From positions 2,549,953 to 2,613,952 of the forward strand of contig NZ_LK391969.1 in NCBI RefSeq assembly GCF_000939975.1: a stretch of 64,000 nucleotides of DNA. Reading direction: 5' to 3'. This DNA comes from Pseudomonas saudimassiliensis (lineage in GTDB: Bacteria > Pseudomonadota > Gammaproteobacteria > Pseudomonadales > Pseudomonadaceae). The translations under genes and the position numbers were made by a program. Below the pieces are notes generated by a model that did no database searches, was not told the DNA's origin, and saw only the letters and a list, made by a program, of their open reading frames with translations. Shown piece after piece: positions 28,198 to 37,456 of the stretch (position 1 is the stretch's first letter; the number at the start of each line of letters is the position of its first letter).

Positions 28198-29717
28198 TGA
28201 ACCTGAAATTACCTGCACTCTGCACCACTGCAGCGCTGTTGATGGGCTGCGTAACCGGCGCCACCCAATCGGTGAGAAACCTCATCCCCGGCCAGCTTTC
28301 GGCGGATCAGCCGATCCTTGCGCAGGTCGATAAAACCTATGCCCCCGGCATGCTCGCGGTAGGGCAGGAGCAGGATCGTTACCGCAATCAGAGTCTCGGG
28401 CTTGGCCTGGTGAGCCACCCGGAAGCTGAACGCTACATCAACCAGCAGCTGGAGCGCCTCAAGCAGGCGTCCGGGATCGCCGATCTGCCGGGGCAGGCTT
28501 ATCTGTTTGCCGATACCTCCTTTGGCGCCAGAGCCAGCCCGGACGGCAACATCTACATTCCCTACGTCATGCTGCAGGATATGGGCAGCACCGACGAGCT
28601 GGCCGCGCTGCTGGCCCATGAGCTGGCGCATACCATCCGTAATCACAACAGCTCGGATCTGTTCGTACAGGCGCAGAAGAAAGCCGTTGTGGCCGCCTCC
28701 TTCTTGGCGAGTATCAAGCAGGGCGACAGCGCAACCGTGCGCGGCTCGGATCAGAAGCTGATCGAAAACACCTTCACCGCGCTCATGGTATCCGATGGCT
28801 TCCTCAGCCCAGGGTGGACGCGGCGGCAGGAGCTGGAAGCCGACAAGCTCGGCATGGATCTACTCATCGCTGCGGGTTACAACAGCGACGCCATGTTCAC
28901 GCTGCTGGACAAGATGGCCCTGTGGGAGGAGCGCAACAGAACCGCGCAGAGCCAGCGCAATGCGCTGATTGATCAGCTGTTCATGGTCAACGATCCCGAA
29001 TTGGAAAAGAACGCGCTCGGCGAAATGCTCGGCGGCATTCTGGACCGGTCGGCCGTCGGCGTGGGCTCGGTGGTAAACAAGCTCAACCAGAACCATGACT
29101 CCGCCGAAAAACGCTACGACAGCCTGCTCACCTATGTGGACACCCACTACCCGGCAGCACCAACCCCAGCGCTGGAAGTCAGGAACTGGCAAGCGATCAG
29201 CAAGGCCCGCAAAGCTGAGCAGATCTGGCAAGGTCTGCTGGGTGTGGTAGAAGCACGGGATGCACTCGCCCAGCGCAAACCGGCAGACGCTGAACGATTC
29301 ATGAGAAGCGCCATCAACCCGCATACCAACAACCAGAATTTCCTGCGCCAGTCCTTCTACGAACTGCGCGCCGCACAGGGGCAGACGGGCGCTATGCAGC
29401 AGAACCTGGCACTAGGGCTGAAAGGCGCGTACCCATCATTCAGCCTGCATGTGGAAAGCGCACACCTGGCCGGCGAGAGCAACCCGGCCACCGCCAAGCG
29501 ATTGCTCGCCACCTTCGACCAATACGGCCGCCCACCCACCTACTACCACGACGTCATCGCCATGGCGGAGTCGTCCGAGCTGAAAGTGGACGCCCTGGCG
29601 CTGGTCGCGGAATGTACCGCAAAGTACCTGGGCGAAGGCGTTTCCTGCGGTGATGCGGAAGCAGCGGCAAAAAGCAATCTGTCATACGGGAGCTTATTGC
29701 AGTCGCTGGCGCCCTGA
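28197..29717 (+). CDS. M48-family metalloprotease lipoprotein (BepA-like architecture)
   Basis: A 506-residue lipoprotein from the ATG at 28197 (an ATG six bases earlier is in frame but has worse ribosome-site spacing). The lipobox is LLMGC. The zinc motif HELAH is in ALLAHELAHTIRNH at about residue 143, and the third ligand is Glu in RRQELEADKLG at about 213. The C-terminal ~200 residues are helical and TPR-like (VVEARDALAQRKPADAERFM), as in BepA/YfgC-type envelope quality-control proteases. It is the last gene of the CHASE2 operon. Confidence 0.88.
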   Translation: MNLKLPALCTTAALLMGCVTGATQSVRNLIPGQLSADQPILAQVDKTYAPGMLAVGQEQDRYRNQSLGLGLVSHPEAERYINQQLERLKQASGIADLPGQAYLFADTSFGARASPDGNIYIPYVMLQDMGSTDELAALLAHELAHTIRNHNSSDLFVQAQKKAVVAASFLASIKQGDSATVRGSDQKLIENTFTALMVSDGFLSPGWTRRQELEADKLGMDLLIAAGYNSDAMFTLLDKMALWEERNRTAQSQRNALIDQLFMVNDPELEKNALGEMLGGILDRSAVGVGSVVNKLNQNHDSAEKRYDSLLTYVDTHYPAAPTPALEVRNWQAISKARKAEQIWQGLLGVVEARDALAQRKPADAERFMRSAINPHTNNQNFLRQSFYELRAAQGQTGAMQQNLALGLKGAYPSFSLHVESAHLAGESNPATAKRLLATFDQYGRPPTYYHDVIAMAESSELKVDALALVAECTAKYLGEGVSCGDAEAAAKSNLSYGSLLQSLAP

Positions 29718-29935
29718 GCGGGCTCAAGCGGGGCTGGGCAGCGCTGATTCAGGCAAACCCCAGCTTCGCAAGCGGGCCTGGATCTGACCTGAGTCTGGCC
29801 TGAACGGCCGCCCCGTTTCCGCTCCTACCGCCTCTCCCGGGAACGTCGAATCCACAGGCCGCGATCGGACTCGATGAGCAAAACCGCAGAAAAATACAGC
29901 GGCTGCGGCCAGCCTCGCCTCTACCCGGAGGTTGA

Positions 29936-30241
29936 TCACACCAACGCTTCCAATCCTTTCTTATCTACCAGATTGAGTAGCTTCAATGATGGGCCGTTTG
30001 GCTTCTTACCGCCAACTTCCCACTTCTGCACCGTCGAGGGGCTGATGTTGAGGTAGGCGGCGAACACAGCTTGGCTGGCTCGCGTTTTTCTCCGGATAGC
30101 TTTGATTTGTTCCGGGGTGTAGATCTCCACAGGTGGCAGGCAAAGTACGTCGAACTCGCGCAAAGTGACGTCGTTCATCACACCAGCTTCATGTAATTCC
30201 CTGACGCTTTCGTGGATAGTGTCCAGGATCGTTTTATTCAT
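29936..30241 (-). CDS. HigA-like antitoxin with XRE helix-turn-helix
   Basis: A 101-residue protein. The C-terminal half is an XRE HTH (IRRKTRASQAVFAAYLNISPSTVQKWEVG), typical of HigA2/MqsA-like antitoxins that autoregulate their operon. The ATG at 30241 overlaps the toxin stop by 8 bp. A TTG three codons upstream is possible. The N-terminal ~45 residues would wrap the toxin. Confidence 0.88.
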   Translation of the reverse strand: MNKTILDTIHESVRELHEAGVMNDVTLREFDVLCLPPVEIYTPEQIKAIRRKTRASQAVFAAYLNISPSTVQKWEVGGKKPNGPSLKLLNLVDKKGLEALV

Positions 30242-30608
30242 CGCTAACAACCTCGATCAGTACGCCGCTTTTGGCGGCCCTTATCAACTCGGCTCTGCTG
30301 TAGTTCAGCAGGACATCTGCATACAGCTTCAAAGCCTTCAGTTCCTTATCGCTGATATTCGTCCTGACATTCTTGGCGAAGCCGTAAACGAAGAAGGCCC
30401 TGCTACCTGCGCGATACGCCAGCAGAGTTCGAACGCCTCCGCTCTTGCCTCGGCTGCCAACAGCCACTCGTTTCATGAATACCTGGCCGCCCAGGTCAGC
30501 GTCCACCAAGCCTCGTGTTATTTCCTCGACCGCATTCAACAAGGCCTCGTCACTTAGCCCCTCCTTGGTGGCCCATTTGCTGAATGCTCGGTTTTTGAAT
30601 ACCTGCAT
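30234..30608 (-). CDS. RelE/HigB-type mRNA-interferase toxin
   Basis: A 124-residue protein of the RelE superfamily branch with KRVAVGSRGKSGGVRTLLAYR and FFVYGFAKN (PF06296-like). It is basic, as expected for a ribosome-dependent RNase. It is the first gene of the pair, so the order is toxin then antitoxin as in hig loci. The catalytic residues of this branch are poorly defined, so activity is assumed, not shown. Confidence 0.85.
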   Translation of the reverse strand: MQVFKNRAFSKWATKEGLSDEALLNAVEEITRGLVDADLGGQVFMKRVAVGSRGKSGGVRTLLAYRAGSRAFFVYGFAKNVRTNISDKELKALKLYADVLLNYSRAELIRAAKSGVLIEVVSDE

Positions 30609-30984
30609 GCTACATCCTTGTCATGTGGCGTAGTGTATCACTGAGTGCTATAGGTGTAACCCCTGCGAAACTAACAGGTAAGAATGGTTCGTCAACAAGC
30701 TGTTGGTACAGCTGTGAAGCAGTGCCCACAAATCGGGCTCACCGACGGCACGCTATGTCAGGACGGTGCTCGACGCGCCGGGCGGTAATGCTGACCTGCC
30801 CCCATACCCCGACCGTACGATCATCAACCATGGAAACCACGTGATCTGTTTTTTGCAACGAGTGCACTGCGCCGGGCACCGATGGGCATACTCCGCAGGA
30901 TCCCAATCAGGATGGGCAGGCATCAGTAGACCGTCACCAAGCGAGGCATGATATCAATCCATGCCGCGCTGTAATTACGATTCA
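30609..30984. other. 376-bp stretch without a gene
   Basis: No frame on either strand shows a convincing start, ribosome site or protein pattern. The part next to 30609 should hold the promoter/operator of the toxin-antitoxin pair. No repeats or terminal inverted repeats were seen. Confidence 0.5.
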
Positions 30985-32037
30985 TCAGACCCCAATCAGC
31001 TCGCGGGAAATCACTATCACCCCTATCAGATTACTCACCATTTGCGCGCCGATAAGGATGACCGCGCACACCACCCAGAAAGTTGATCCGGCATAGCGTT
31101 CACTGGATTGGATTATCCGCAGAAACACCATGGCCCAGAATAATATGAGCGGAACCAGGATAAAGAGAGCGGCGATCGGCGGAGCGTTCATGGCGACAAG
31201 GACCAACAGCGGCAGCGTGGCCAGATGCCCTCCAATCATGCCGATATACCAGAAGGTGGGTGCCAAGCCGAGGCGGTTGTCAATGAAGTCGCAAACCAGG
31301 TCACCGACCACGGTGCCCCTTGTCTGCCTGGGGCTCACATCAGCTGGCTTCACGTTACTGGCAAGCCACCAGGCAGCGAGCACGCTGCCACCAATATACA
31401 GCAGCCGGGCCCCAGCTACGGTTAACCCACTGGTAAAGTCAGAGATCATTTCGATGCGGAACGCGTTGACGTCAAGCCTGAGTCCATAGCTGAGGTGGAA
31501 GAATAGTGCCCCGGCCAGCCCTGTGAGTACATGCCAGAGCAGCAGATGCAGGGGTAGCTTTTTCAGTGTCAGCCTGTGCATATGTCGCAGCATAATTGCA
31601 TAAACGCAGACCCCGATTGCGCCGGCAATCAAACTGCCTTTGAAGTCAAAAGGGGCGAACGTAATATCCATTTCGGGCCAATGGGGCGGGTCAATCAGGT
31701 AAACCATCAGCCTGGCTGTGATGGCGAGCAGCATAACGATCGAGAAGAATATACCGACCCCGGCGGCCGGGTGGACTCTATGCCCTTCGTATTTTCGGGA
31801 ACCAAGCTCAAGCCCCGCCCACGCGAGGACCCCGCCAAACACAAGAAACGCACCGGCGTTCACCAGCCACTGCGTGCCGCTCCCGTAATAGAAAGGGGGC
31901 TCGTAGAACCAGGATATATACAGCCCCACAATGATTGCCAACAGTGGTAGTGCACGGCTTACTACACCGGGGTAGGACGCATATTTCGGTTGATCGTCGT
32001 GAGCTGCACCTGGGCCGGCAGCGAGAGAGCTATCCAT
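30985..32037 (-). CDS. polytopic membrane protein of unknown function
   Basis: A 350-residue protein with about eight hydrophobic segments (for example LPLLAIIVGLYISWFY, WLVNAGAFLVFGGVLAWAGL and VVCAVILIGAQMVSNLIGVI). The N-terminal 25 residues are soluble. No transporter or enzyme motif was recognised. It is followed upstream by about 200 bp of non-coding DNA and a DUF2254 gene in the same direction. I do not assign a function. Confidence 0.7.
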   Translation of the reverse strand: MDSSLAAGPGAAHDDQPKYASYPGVVSRALPLLAIIVGLYISWFYEPPFYYGSGTQWLVNAGAFLVFGGVLAWAGLELGSRKYEGHRVHPAAGVGIFFSIVMLLAITARLMVYLIDPPHWPEMDITFAPFDFKGSLIAGAIGVCVYAIMLRHMHRLTLKKLPLHLLLWHVLTGLAGALFFHLSYGLRLDVNAFRIEMISDFTSGLTVAGARLLYIGGSVLAAWWLASNVKPADVSPRQTRGTVVGDLVCDFIDNRLGLAPTFWYIGMIGGHLATLPLLVLVAMNAPPIAALFILVPLILFWAMVFLRIIQSSERYAGSTFWVVCAVILIGAQMVSNLIGVIVISRELIGV

Positions 32038-32235
32038 GCTTTAATCCTTTTGCATTCAATTCCAAGCAGATTCGTTTTTCTGCGGGACGAGTCTGCCATG
32101 CAAAAGGTTGAGTGCAAGGCGATAGAGCGCGGAATGTGACCGGCTCCGCGTATCAGGGACCACAGAGGCTGTCATGGGGTCCAGCGGGCGGGTGTCTGAA
32201 GTCAGCTGTAAGCGCAAGCTCAACGACAGCGCTTG

Positions 32236-33564
32236 CTAACGGGTTTCGTCGATCGGCAGAAGTTGTACGCTAGGGCGCTTGCGCGGCTCCAGCTTCAGCA
32301 ATCGTTCCAGTGCATCGTTGACCGCGTGGCGGTCGCGCGTGTTCTCGACCTTCGCATCGGCCTGGTCGCGAAGCGCATGGACTTCTCCATGAATCGCCTC
32401 GACCTGCTCCGCACTCGGGCTATCGTGTAATGCGTTTTTCATGCATTGCAGCAGGGTGATCACCACCAGCGGGTCGTGACTGGCGTATACCCTGATGGGC
32501 GCGATCACCAGTTCCAGCATGCGGTGCATGGTGAGCTGCGGGCAGAACAGGCGCGGACTACCCCGATCGAAACAGCCAACGTCAAAGGGTGGCACTCCGC
32601 CGAGCCGTTGCAGCAATACGCTGATCAGATTGATCGCACGCATCGCGGTGCCTGGGTCGTTAATGGCCGGGCTGATGGCCTTGACTGCGATTTCCGACAT
32701 CTGCCGCATGCCGTATGAAATATTGGCACTTGCGAATTCGTAGTCGTGAAAGTCGAAACAGTCGATCGCCTCCGCTTGGTCCTGCGCGCTTAAAGGCTCG
32801 CTGAAACTTATCAGCGGGTGGCCTTCTACCAGAAAGAACCCCGGCTCCACCTTGATTACCGCACGCAGGTTGCGATTGCGTAGTAGCTTGCCCAGACGCC
32901 GTTGATTCACATCCCGCAGATAGCCGGGCCGCGCTGCAGGAAGGCACCACCAGTCGCTGTCATCTGGCACGCCGCCGACGCCGGCCAGTCGGCGCTTGCG
33001 CTTATCGAGAGCGGCATTAGCTTCCCTGAATAGCTCGCTCAAGATCCAGTCAACCTGAATTGATTGCGATACCGAACGGATGAACACCACGAACATCGCC
33101 AGGCAGACGATACCCATGAGCAGCGCCAGCAGCAGGCCAACCGATGGCAGGGTGGCGGGTTCGTCCTTGTTGATGGTGGTGATCAACAGCAGATAATAAA
33201 GAATGCTGCCCAGATAGATACCGAGGACCACGCGATTACGCATGTCGCTCAACAGCCCCGGCAGCACCCGAGGCGTCAAACGCGCAGCCGCGCCGTTGAG
33301 CACGACCATAACCATGGAAAAACTGAATACAGTCAGCGACACGATGCTGGTGATCAGCGTGCCGAGGATTTCCCGACCATTGTCCGGGTCCAGAAGGCCG
33401 GATGGCAGCTTGTCGCGCAGCGCTAACGCGGTCGGCGTCATTTCGAAGGCCAGAACCGCCGCTGCAAGCAAGGCGTAGAAGGCGGTAATCAAGGCGGGAT
33501 AAAAGGCGATGCTTTCACGCACCCGATGGAACAGGCGGAACACTAGGTTAGCTGGAGCTGACAT
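32236..33564 (-). CDS. DUF2254 family membrane protein
   Basis: A 442-residue protein from the ATG at 33564 (GGAG upstream). There are four predicted helices in the first ~180 residues, then a soluble domain with DFHDYEFASANISYGMRQMS and AISPAINDPGTAMRAIN, both signatures of DUF2254. Function is not established; the family is a conserved inner-membrane protein in many proteobacteria. The start was chosen because the upstream in-frame extension has no signal. Confidence 0.83.
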   Translation of the reverse strand: MSAPANLVFRLFHRVRESIAFYPALITAFYALLAAAVLAFEMTPTALALRDKLPSGLLDPDNGREILGTLITSIVSLTVFSFSMVMVVLNGAAARLTPRVLPGLLSDMRNRVVLGIYLGSILYYLLLITTINKDEPATLPSVGLLLALLMGIVCLAMFVVFIRSVSQSIQVDWILSELFREANAALDKRKRRLAGVGGVPDDSDWWCLPAARPGYLRDVNQRRLGKLLRNRNLRAVIKVEPGFFLVEGHPLISFSEPLSAQDQAEAIDCFDFHDYEFASANISYGMRQMSEIAVKAISPAINDPGTAMRAINLISVLLQRLGGVPPFDVGCFDRGSPRLFCPQLTMHRMLELVIAPIRVYASHDPLVVITLLQCMKNALHDSPSAEQVEAIHGEVHALRDQADAKVENTRDRHAVNDALERLLKLEPRKRPSVQLLPIDETR

Positions 33565-33743
33565 ATGGCGAGTACCTGGAATGGCGATATGGCTTTGACA
33601 GCCGTCGGGTGCGAAGTGCACACAGTTGTGGCGACGCCCCTGTGGGGGCGGGCCGACATCGCCTGGGGCTGCTGTGAATGGCAGTCGCACCATCCAGACA
33701 ACTCGGTAACGATACGCCCGTGTCGATTTTGCTATTCCACTCC

Positions 33744-33770
33744 TAAAGCTTTACCCGTTTTGCCCGATAA
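33744..33770 (+). promoter_or_regulatory. upstream sigma-28 (FliA) promoter of fliC
   Basis: TAAA at 33744-33747 is followed after exactly 15 bp by CCCGATAA (33763-33770), one mismatch from the GCCGATAA consensus. Confidence 0.6.
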
Positions 33771-33838
33771 CATCTTCATCGGCGGCAGCTGCTTTCCAGG
33801 CTGTCAAGCCAACCGGGAAAGATTTTCTGAAAAAAGAT

Positions 33839-33865
33839 TAAAGCTCCTGGCCAGTACGCCGATAA
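33839..33865 (+). promoter_or_regulatory. proximal sigma-28 (FliA) promoter of fliC
   Basis: TAAA at 33839-33842, a 15-bp spacer and a perfect GCCGATAA at 33858-33865, about 95 bp upstream of the start codon. This is an exact FliA consensus. Confidence 0.85.
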
Positions 33866-33961
33866 AGGGATTGAACGCGAACATTATGGGTGCCTGGGGA
33901 TGACCGGCCCAGTGGTCGCAAGCTCAGGCAAACATCAATTCGGACCAAATGGAGAACGACC

Positions 33962-34870
33962 ATGGCCCTGACAGTAAACAGCAACATTGCTTCCCTGAAC
34001 GCTCAGCGCAACCTGAGCGGCTCCACCAATGCTCTGACCACTGCGATGGAGCGTCTATCCTCCGGTTCGCGTATCAACAGCGCCAAGGACGATGCGGCCG
34101 GTCTGCAGATTTCCAATCGTCTAACCAGCCAAATTAATGGCTTGAACGTTGCGACTCGGAATGCGAACGATGGTATTTCCATGGCGCAGGTTGCGGAAGG
34201 CGCCTTGCAGGAATCTACCACCATCCTGCAGCGGATGCGTGAGCTGGCACTACAAGCTGAGAACGGTGCAAACAGTGCCGCCGATAAAGAGTCACTGCAA
34301 AAGGAAGTAACCCAGCTGTCGCAAGAATTGGATCGTATCGCAAACACAACTTCCTTTGGTGAAGAAAAACTGTTGAATGGTGGCGCGTCTAATGCGGCAA
34401 GATCCTTTCAAGTTGGTGCGTACTCGAGCACCAGCGACACTATCACCCTGAACCTCACCCACGGTACAAACGAAGGATTTGGGGCAAGCGCACTAGGGTC
34501 AACTGAGACAGATGGCATCAAAATCGATGCGATTAGGCTTGCCGCAACCACGGAAGACGTAGACGGCACAGCGACCGAAGTTCCTGCGACTACGTTAGCA
34601 AAGAATCTCGAGGCGATTGACGGAGCGTTAGCAACTATTGATGCTACGCGGGCCGATCTCGGTGCGAAGCAAAATCGTCTGTCCAGCACTATCTCCAACC
34701 TCCAAAACATTTCCGAAAACGTATCAGCTTCGCGCAGCCGCATCATGGACACTGACTACGCCGTCGAAACTGCCAATCTGACCAAGAACCAGATCATGCA
34801 GCAAGCCGGTACTGCCATGCTGTCCCAGGCCAACCAGCTGCCGCAGGCAGTGTTGAGCCTGCTGGGCTAA
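33962..34870 (+). CDS. fliC: flagellin FliC
   Basis: A 302-residue flagellin. The N-terminal D0/D1 region ([20 protein letters not shown]) and the C-terminal region ending [10 protein letters not shown] are typical. The central variable part is short (about residues 165-215) and less GC-rich than its neighbours, so this is a small flagellin without elaborate D2/D3 domains. GGAGAACG precedes the ATG. It is driven by sigma-28 promoters and followed by a strong terminator, which fits a highly expressed late gene. Confidence 0.96.
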   Translation: MALTVNSNIASLNAQRNLSGSTNALTTAMERLSSGSRINSAKDDAAGLQISNRLTSQINGLNVATRNANDGISMAQVAEGALQESTTILQRMRELALQAENGANSAADKESLQKEVTQLSQELDRIANTTSFGEEKLLNGGASNAARSFQVGAYSSTSDTITLNLTHGTNEGFGASALGSTETDGIKIDAIRLAATTEDVDGTATEVPATTLAKNLEAIDGALATIDATRADLGAKQNRLSSTISNLQNISENVSASRSRIMDTDYAVETANLTKNQIMQQAGTAMLSQANQLPQAVLSLLG

Positions 34871-34888
34871 GCCATCTGGCAGTGATCC

Positions 34889-34919
34889 ACGGAGGGGAGA
34901 GTGATCTTCCCTCCGTTTT
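34889..34919 (+). terminator. intrinsic terminator after fliC
   Basis: ACGGAGGG pairs with CCCTCCGT (12-nt loop), followed by TTTG. It begins 18 bp after the fliC stop. flaG beyond it must be reached by read-through or its own promoter. Confidence 0.8.
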
Positions 34920-34940
34920 GTCGTTTGCGAGGCAAGGATT

Positions 34941-35327
34941 ATGGAAACGCGTATACCTGATTTGCTCGATATACCCCGCTCACCGGAGCGCAAGGCCGGC
35001 CAGGCGCCGGACGCTCAGCATCAGGATGCAATCGACCGAATGCCCGCGGCGGCGCATGCACCCACGGACGGTTTCTTGACTCAAAGCCCAGCCGATAAGT
35101 TAAGCCGTGAGGAGCTGGAGGTAACTGTTGCGGAATTGAACGAGACATTTCGTGCAGCTGATCGAGATATCAGTTTCAGTCTGGATGACGATAGCGGCAG
35201 AATTGTGGTGACCGTAGCAGACCGGGAGACCGGAAATGTGATTCGCCAGATTCCCTCCGAGGAAGCCTTGGCGCTATCGGAAAAGTTATCCGAAGTGAGC
35301 GGCTTGCTATTGAAGACTGAGGTGTAA
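34941..35327 (+). CDS. flaG: FlaG family protein
   Basis: A 128-residue protein. The C-terminal ~65 residues (LNETFRAADRDISFSLDDDS through VIRQIPSEEAL) are the FlaG domain. FlaG influences flagellar filament length in Pseudomonas and Aeromonas. The N-terminal half is variable and unstructured. AAGGA precedes the ATG. It lies between fliC and fliD as usual. Confidence 0.9.
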   Translation: METRIPDLLDIPRSPERKAGQAPDAQHQDAIDRMPAAAHAPTDGFLTQSPADKLSREELEVTVAELNETFRAADRDISFSLDDDSGRIVVTVADRETGNVIRQIPSEEALALSEKLSEVSGLLLKTEV

Positions 35328-35336
35328 TCGAAGCGT

Positions 35337-35352
35337 TGGCTCAGTTTTTGCT
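35337..35352 (+). promoter_or_regulatory. sigma-54 promoter of fliD
   Basis: TGGCTCAGTTTTTGCT, with GG and GC separated by 10 bases, 63 bp upstream of fliD. This fits FleQ/RpoN control of the cap operon. Confidence 0.65.
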
Positions 35353-35414
35353 TTAACCTCGTCCAGGTATGATTCAGCGGCCAGACCGTCAATAAGCGGT
35401 CACGGAGGGCAGAA

Positions 35415-36851
35415 ATGGCAATAGGTGGAATTGGCGGCCTCGGGTCCGGTATGGATGTGCGGGCTATGGTGGATGCATTGGTCGCAGCGGACAAGGCTCC
35501 CAAAGAGGCCCAGCTCAACCGCTTGGAAGGCACGACCAAAACCAAGGTGTCCGCTCTCGGGCAGTTCCGCAGCGCCCTGTCTTCCTTTGAAACGGCCCTG
35601 AAAAAGCTCAATAGCGCTCCCCTTTATCAGCAGCGATCGGCCGCGTCTGCCGACGAATCCATCGTAACTGTTACCGCCGGTTCCAAGGCCGTTGCGGGCA
35701 ACTATGACGTCAAGGTGTTCGAGCTGGCACAGGGCAGCAAGGTATCGCTTGCCGGCGTGGATAGCGCCGACACCGTGATTGGCAGCGGGACGCTGACTAT
35801 CCAGATCGGTGAAGACAGCTTCGATGTGGAGATTGCCGAAGGCGCGGATACCCTGGCAGGTATTCGGGATGCGATCAACGCGGCCGGCAAGGACAAGGGG
35901 CTGAACGCTACTATCGTCAGTGACCCCAGCGGCCCGGGTGGCTCACGCCTGATCTTGAGCTCCAGTGCTACTGGTGCTGACAACGACATCAAGGTTACCG
36001 CCACTGCCAGTGGGTCCGGCGACCTTTCGTTGTTGGAATTCCCTGCCTCGGCCTCGGCTCCCACCGGCGAACGCGCGCCTCGTCTGCTCATGGCGGCCAG
36101 CGATGCACGGCTGTCCATTGACGGGATCATGCTGTCCAGCGCGAGCAATACTATTGATGACGCCATCGACGGGGTATCGCTTACGCTGAACGCCGCGCAG
36201 ATCGCCGATGAATCCGGTGCGGTGAAGCCGGTCTCGCTGACGGTGGCAGAAGACCTGGAGACGGTTAAAACGTCGGTAACCGAATTTGTTGATGCCTATA
36301 ACAAGCTGGTCGGCACCATTGGTGCGTTGACCAAAGTCACCCCCGGAACGGGCGGCGATGATCAGCCTTCGACTGGTGCTCTGGTGGGTGACGCCTCCGT
36401 GCGCAGCTTCATGAACAGTGTGCGCTCCGAGCTGAGCAGCCAGTCCGACGGTGAGTTGCGTATCCTGGCGGACCTGGGCATCACCACTGAGCGGGACGGT
36501 AAGCTCAAGCTGGACACGGCGAAGCTGGATAAGGTTCTAGAGTCCGGCACGGATAAGCTCAGCGCCTTTTTTACTGGCGAAAATGGTCTGATGGTCCGCC
36601 TGGAGAGTCGCGTCAAACCTTACACCCAGACCGGTGGCCTGCTGGATAACCGCGACAAGGCGCTGCAGAACACCATGTCGAGTGTACGGGACCAGCAGGA
36701 GGCACTGGAGCGGCGTACCGCTTCGCTGGAGTCTCGATTGCTCGCGCAGTTCAATGCGATGGATTCCCTGGTTGGGAACTTGATGGGCACCAGCAACTAT
36801 CTCACCGGGGTGCTTGAGAGCCTTCCCGGTGTAGTGAAACCGAGTAAATAA
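35415..36851 (+). CDS. fliD: flagellar filament cap protein FliD
   Basis: A 478-residue hook-associated protein 2. The N-terminus ([20 protein letters not shown]) and the C-terminal coiled coil ([20 protein letters not shown]) are typical. It caps the filament and folds incoming flagellin; in Pseudomonas it also mediates mucin adhesion. GGAGG precedes the ATG, and a sigma-54 promoter lies just upstream. It is followed after two bases by fliS'. Confidence 0.95.
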   Translation: MAIGGIGGLGSGMDVRAMVDALVAADKAPKEAQLNRLEGTTKTKVSALGQFRSALSSFETALKKLNSAPLYQQRSAASADESIVTVTAGSKAVAGNYDVKVFELAQGSKVSLAGVDSADTVIGSGTLTIQIGEDSFDVEIAEGADTLAGIRDAINAAGKDKGLNATIVSDPSGPGGSRLILSSSATGADNDIKVTATASGSGDLSLLEFPASASAPTGERAPRLLMAASDARLSIDGIMLSSASNTIDDAIDGVSLTLNAAQIADESGAVKPVSLTVAEDLETVKTSVTEFVDAYNKLVGTIGALTKVTPGTGGDDQPSTGALVGDASVRSFMNSVRSELSSQSDGELRILADLGITTERDGKLKLDTAKLDKVLESGTDKLSAFFTGENGLMVRLESRVKPYTQTGGLLDNRDKALQNTMSSVRDQQEALERRTASLESRLLAQFNAMDSLVGNLMGTSNYLTGVLESLPGVVKPSK

Positions 36852-36853
36852 CC

Positions 36854-37222
36854 ATGAAAAGCCCCATCGACACCTACAAACAGGTCAACCTGGCCCAGGA
36901 AGTCTCCCAGTACCGCGCCGTACAGCTGCTGCTGGCTGGGGCCATCGAGCGCCTGAAGCTGGCGCGCCATGCCCAGCAGACCGGCAATCCTGAGCGGCGC
37001 GGCACGGCGGTCAGTAGCACCATCACCATCATCGGTGCGCTGCAGGCGTCATTGGACAAGGACCTGGGCGGCGAGATTGCCGAGAATCTCGACAGCCTGT
37101 ACGACTACATGACCCGCAAGCTGGCGGGTGTGGCGTTGGATGATACGCCGCGGTCGCTGGATGAAGTGCAGCAGTTGTTGGAAGAGGTCAAGGAAGGTTG
37201 GGACGCGATTGAGCCGAAGTGA
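36854..37222 (+). CDS. FliS-like flagellin chaperone, divergent paralogue
   Basis: A 122-residue four-helix protein of the FliS family ([50 protein letters not shown]). It is more divergent than the next FliS copy and lacks the PHRLIQMLLEG signature, which is replaced by [10 protein letters not shown]. It is co-transcribed with fliD and corresponds to one of the two fliS genes known in Pseudomonas flagellar loci. Confidence 0.85.
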   Translation: MKSPIDTYKQVNLAQEVSQYRAVQLLLAGAIERLKLARHAQQTGNPERRGTAVSSTITIIGALQASLDKDLGGEIAENLDSLYDYMTRKLAGVALDDTPRSLDEVQQLLEEVKEGWDAIEPK

Positions 37223-37275
37223 GCTTGGCGTTGCGTTAGTGTGAATAGAGAGAGTGGGCTGGCCTACCGGCCAGC

Positions 37276-37302
37276 GTCGCGGCGAGGTCGCCCCTCCTAC
37301 AG
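37276..37302. repeat. single REP-like element between the two fliS genes
   Basis: It reads CGGCGAGGTCGCCCCTCCTA in its core, the inverse form of the motif seen twice at 22737-22806. It lies in a 234-bp gap. Confidence 0.55.
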
Positions 37303-37391
37303 GCGAGGCCCGGTTAGAAGGGCGGGCCCAGTTAGGCAGGTACGAGGCCCTGTTAGCGAATGTGTAATTAAAGAAAACCTCCGATTCATCC

Positions 37392-37417
37392 TCAAGTATT
37401 TCCCTCCCTGCCGATAA
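37392..37417 (+). promoter_or_regulatory. sigma-28-like promoter of fliS
   Basis: TCAAG-type -35 (37392-37396) and a perfect GCCGATAA -10 (37410-37417). The spacer is 14 bp counted from TCAA, one short of the fliC spacing. The -10 lies 40 bp upstream of the fliS start. Confidence 0.6.
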
Positions 37418-37456
37418 CCAAAGTATGTGAACCACTTCTTCAGGATCGGTGTCCCA

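Larger units (their letters stand above)
33565..33961. other. 397-bp regulatory region between the DUF2254 gene and fliC
   Basis: It contains the divergent start region of the DUF2254 gene and two sigma-28 promoters for fliC (listed separately). No gene was seen. Confidence 0.6.
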
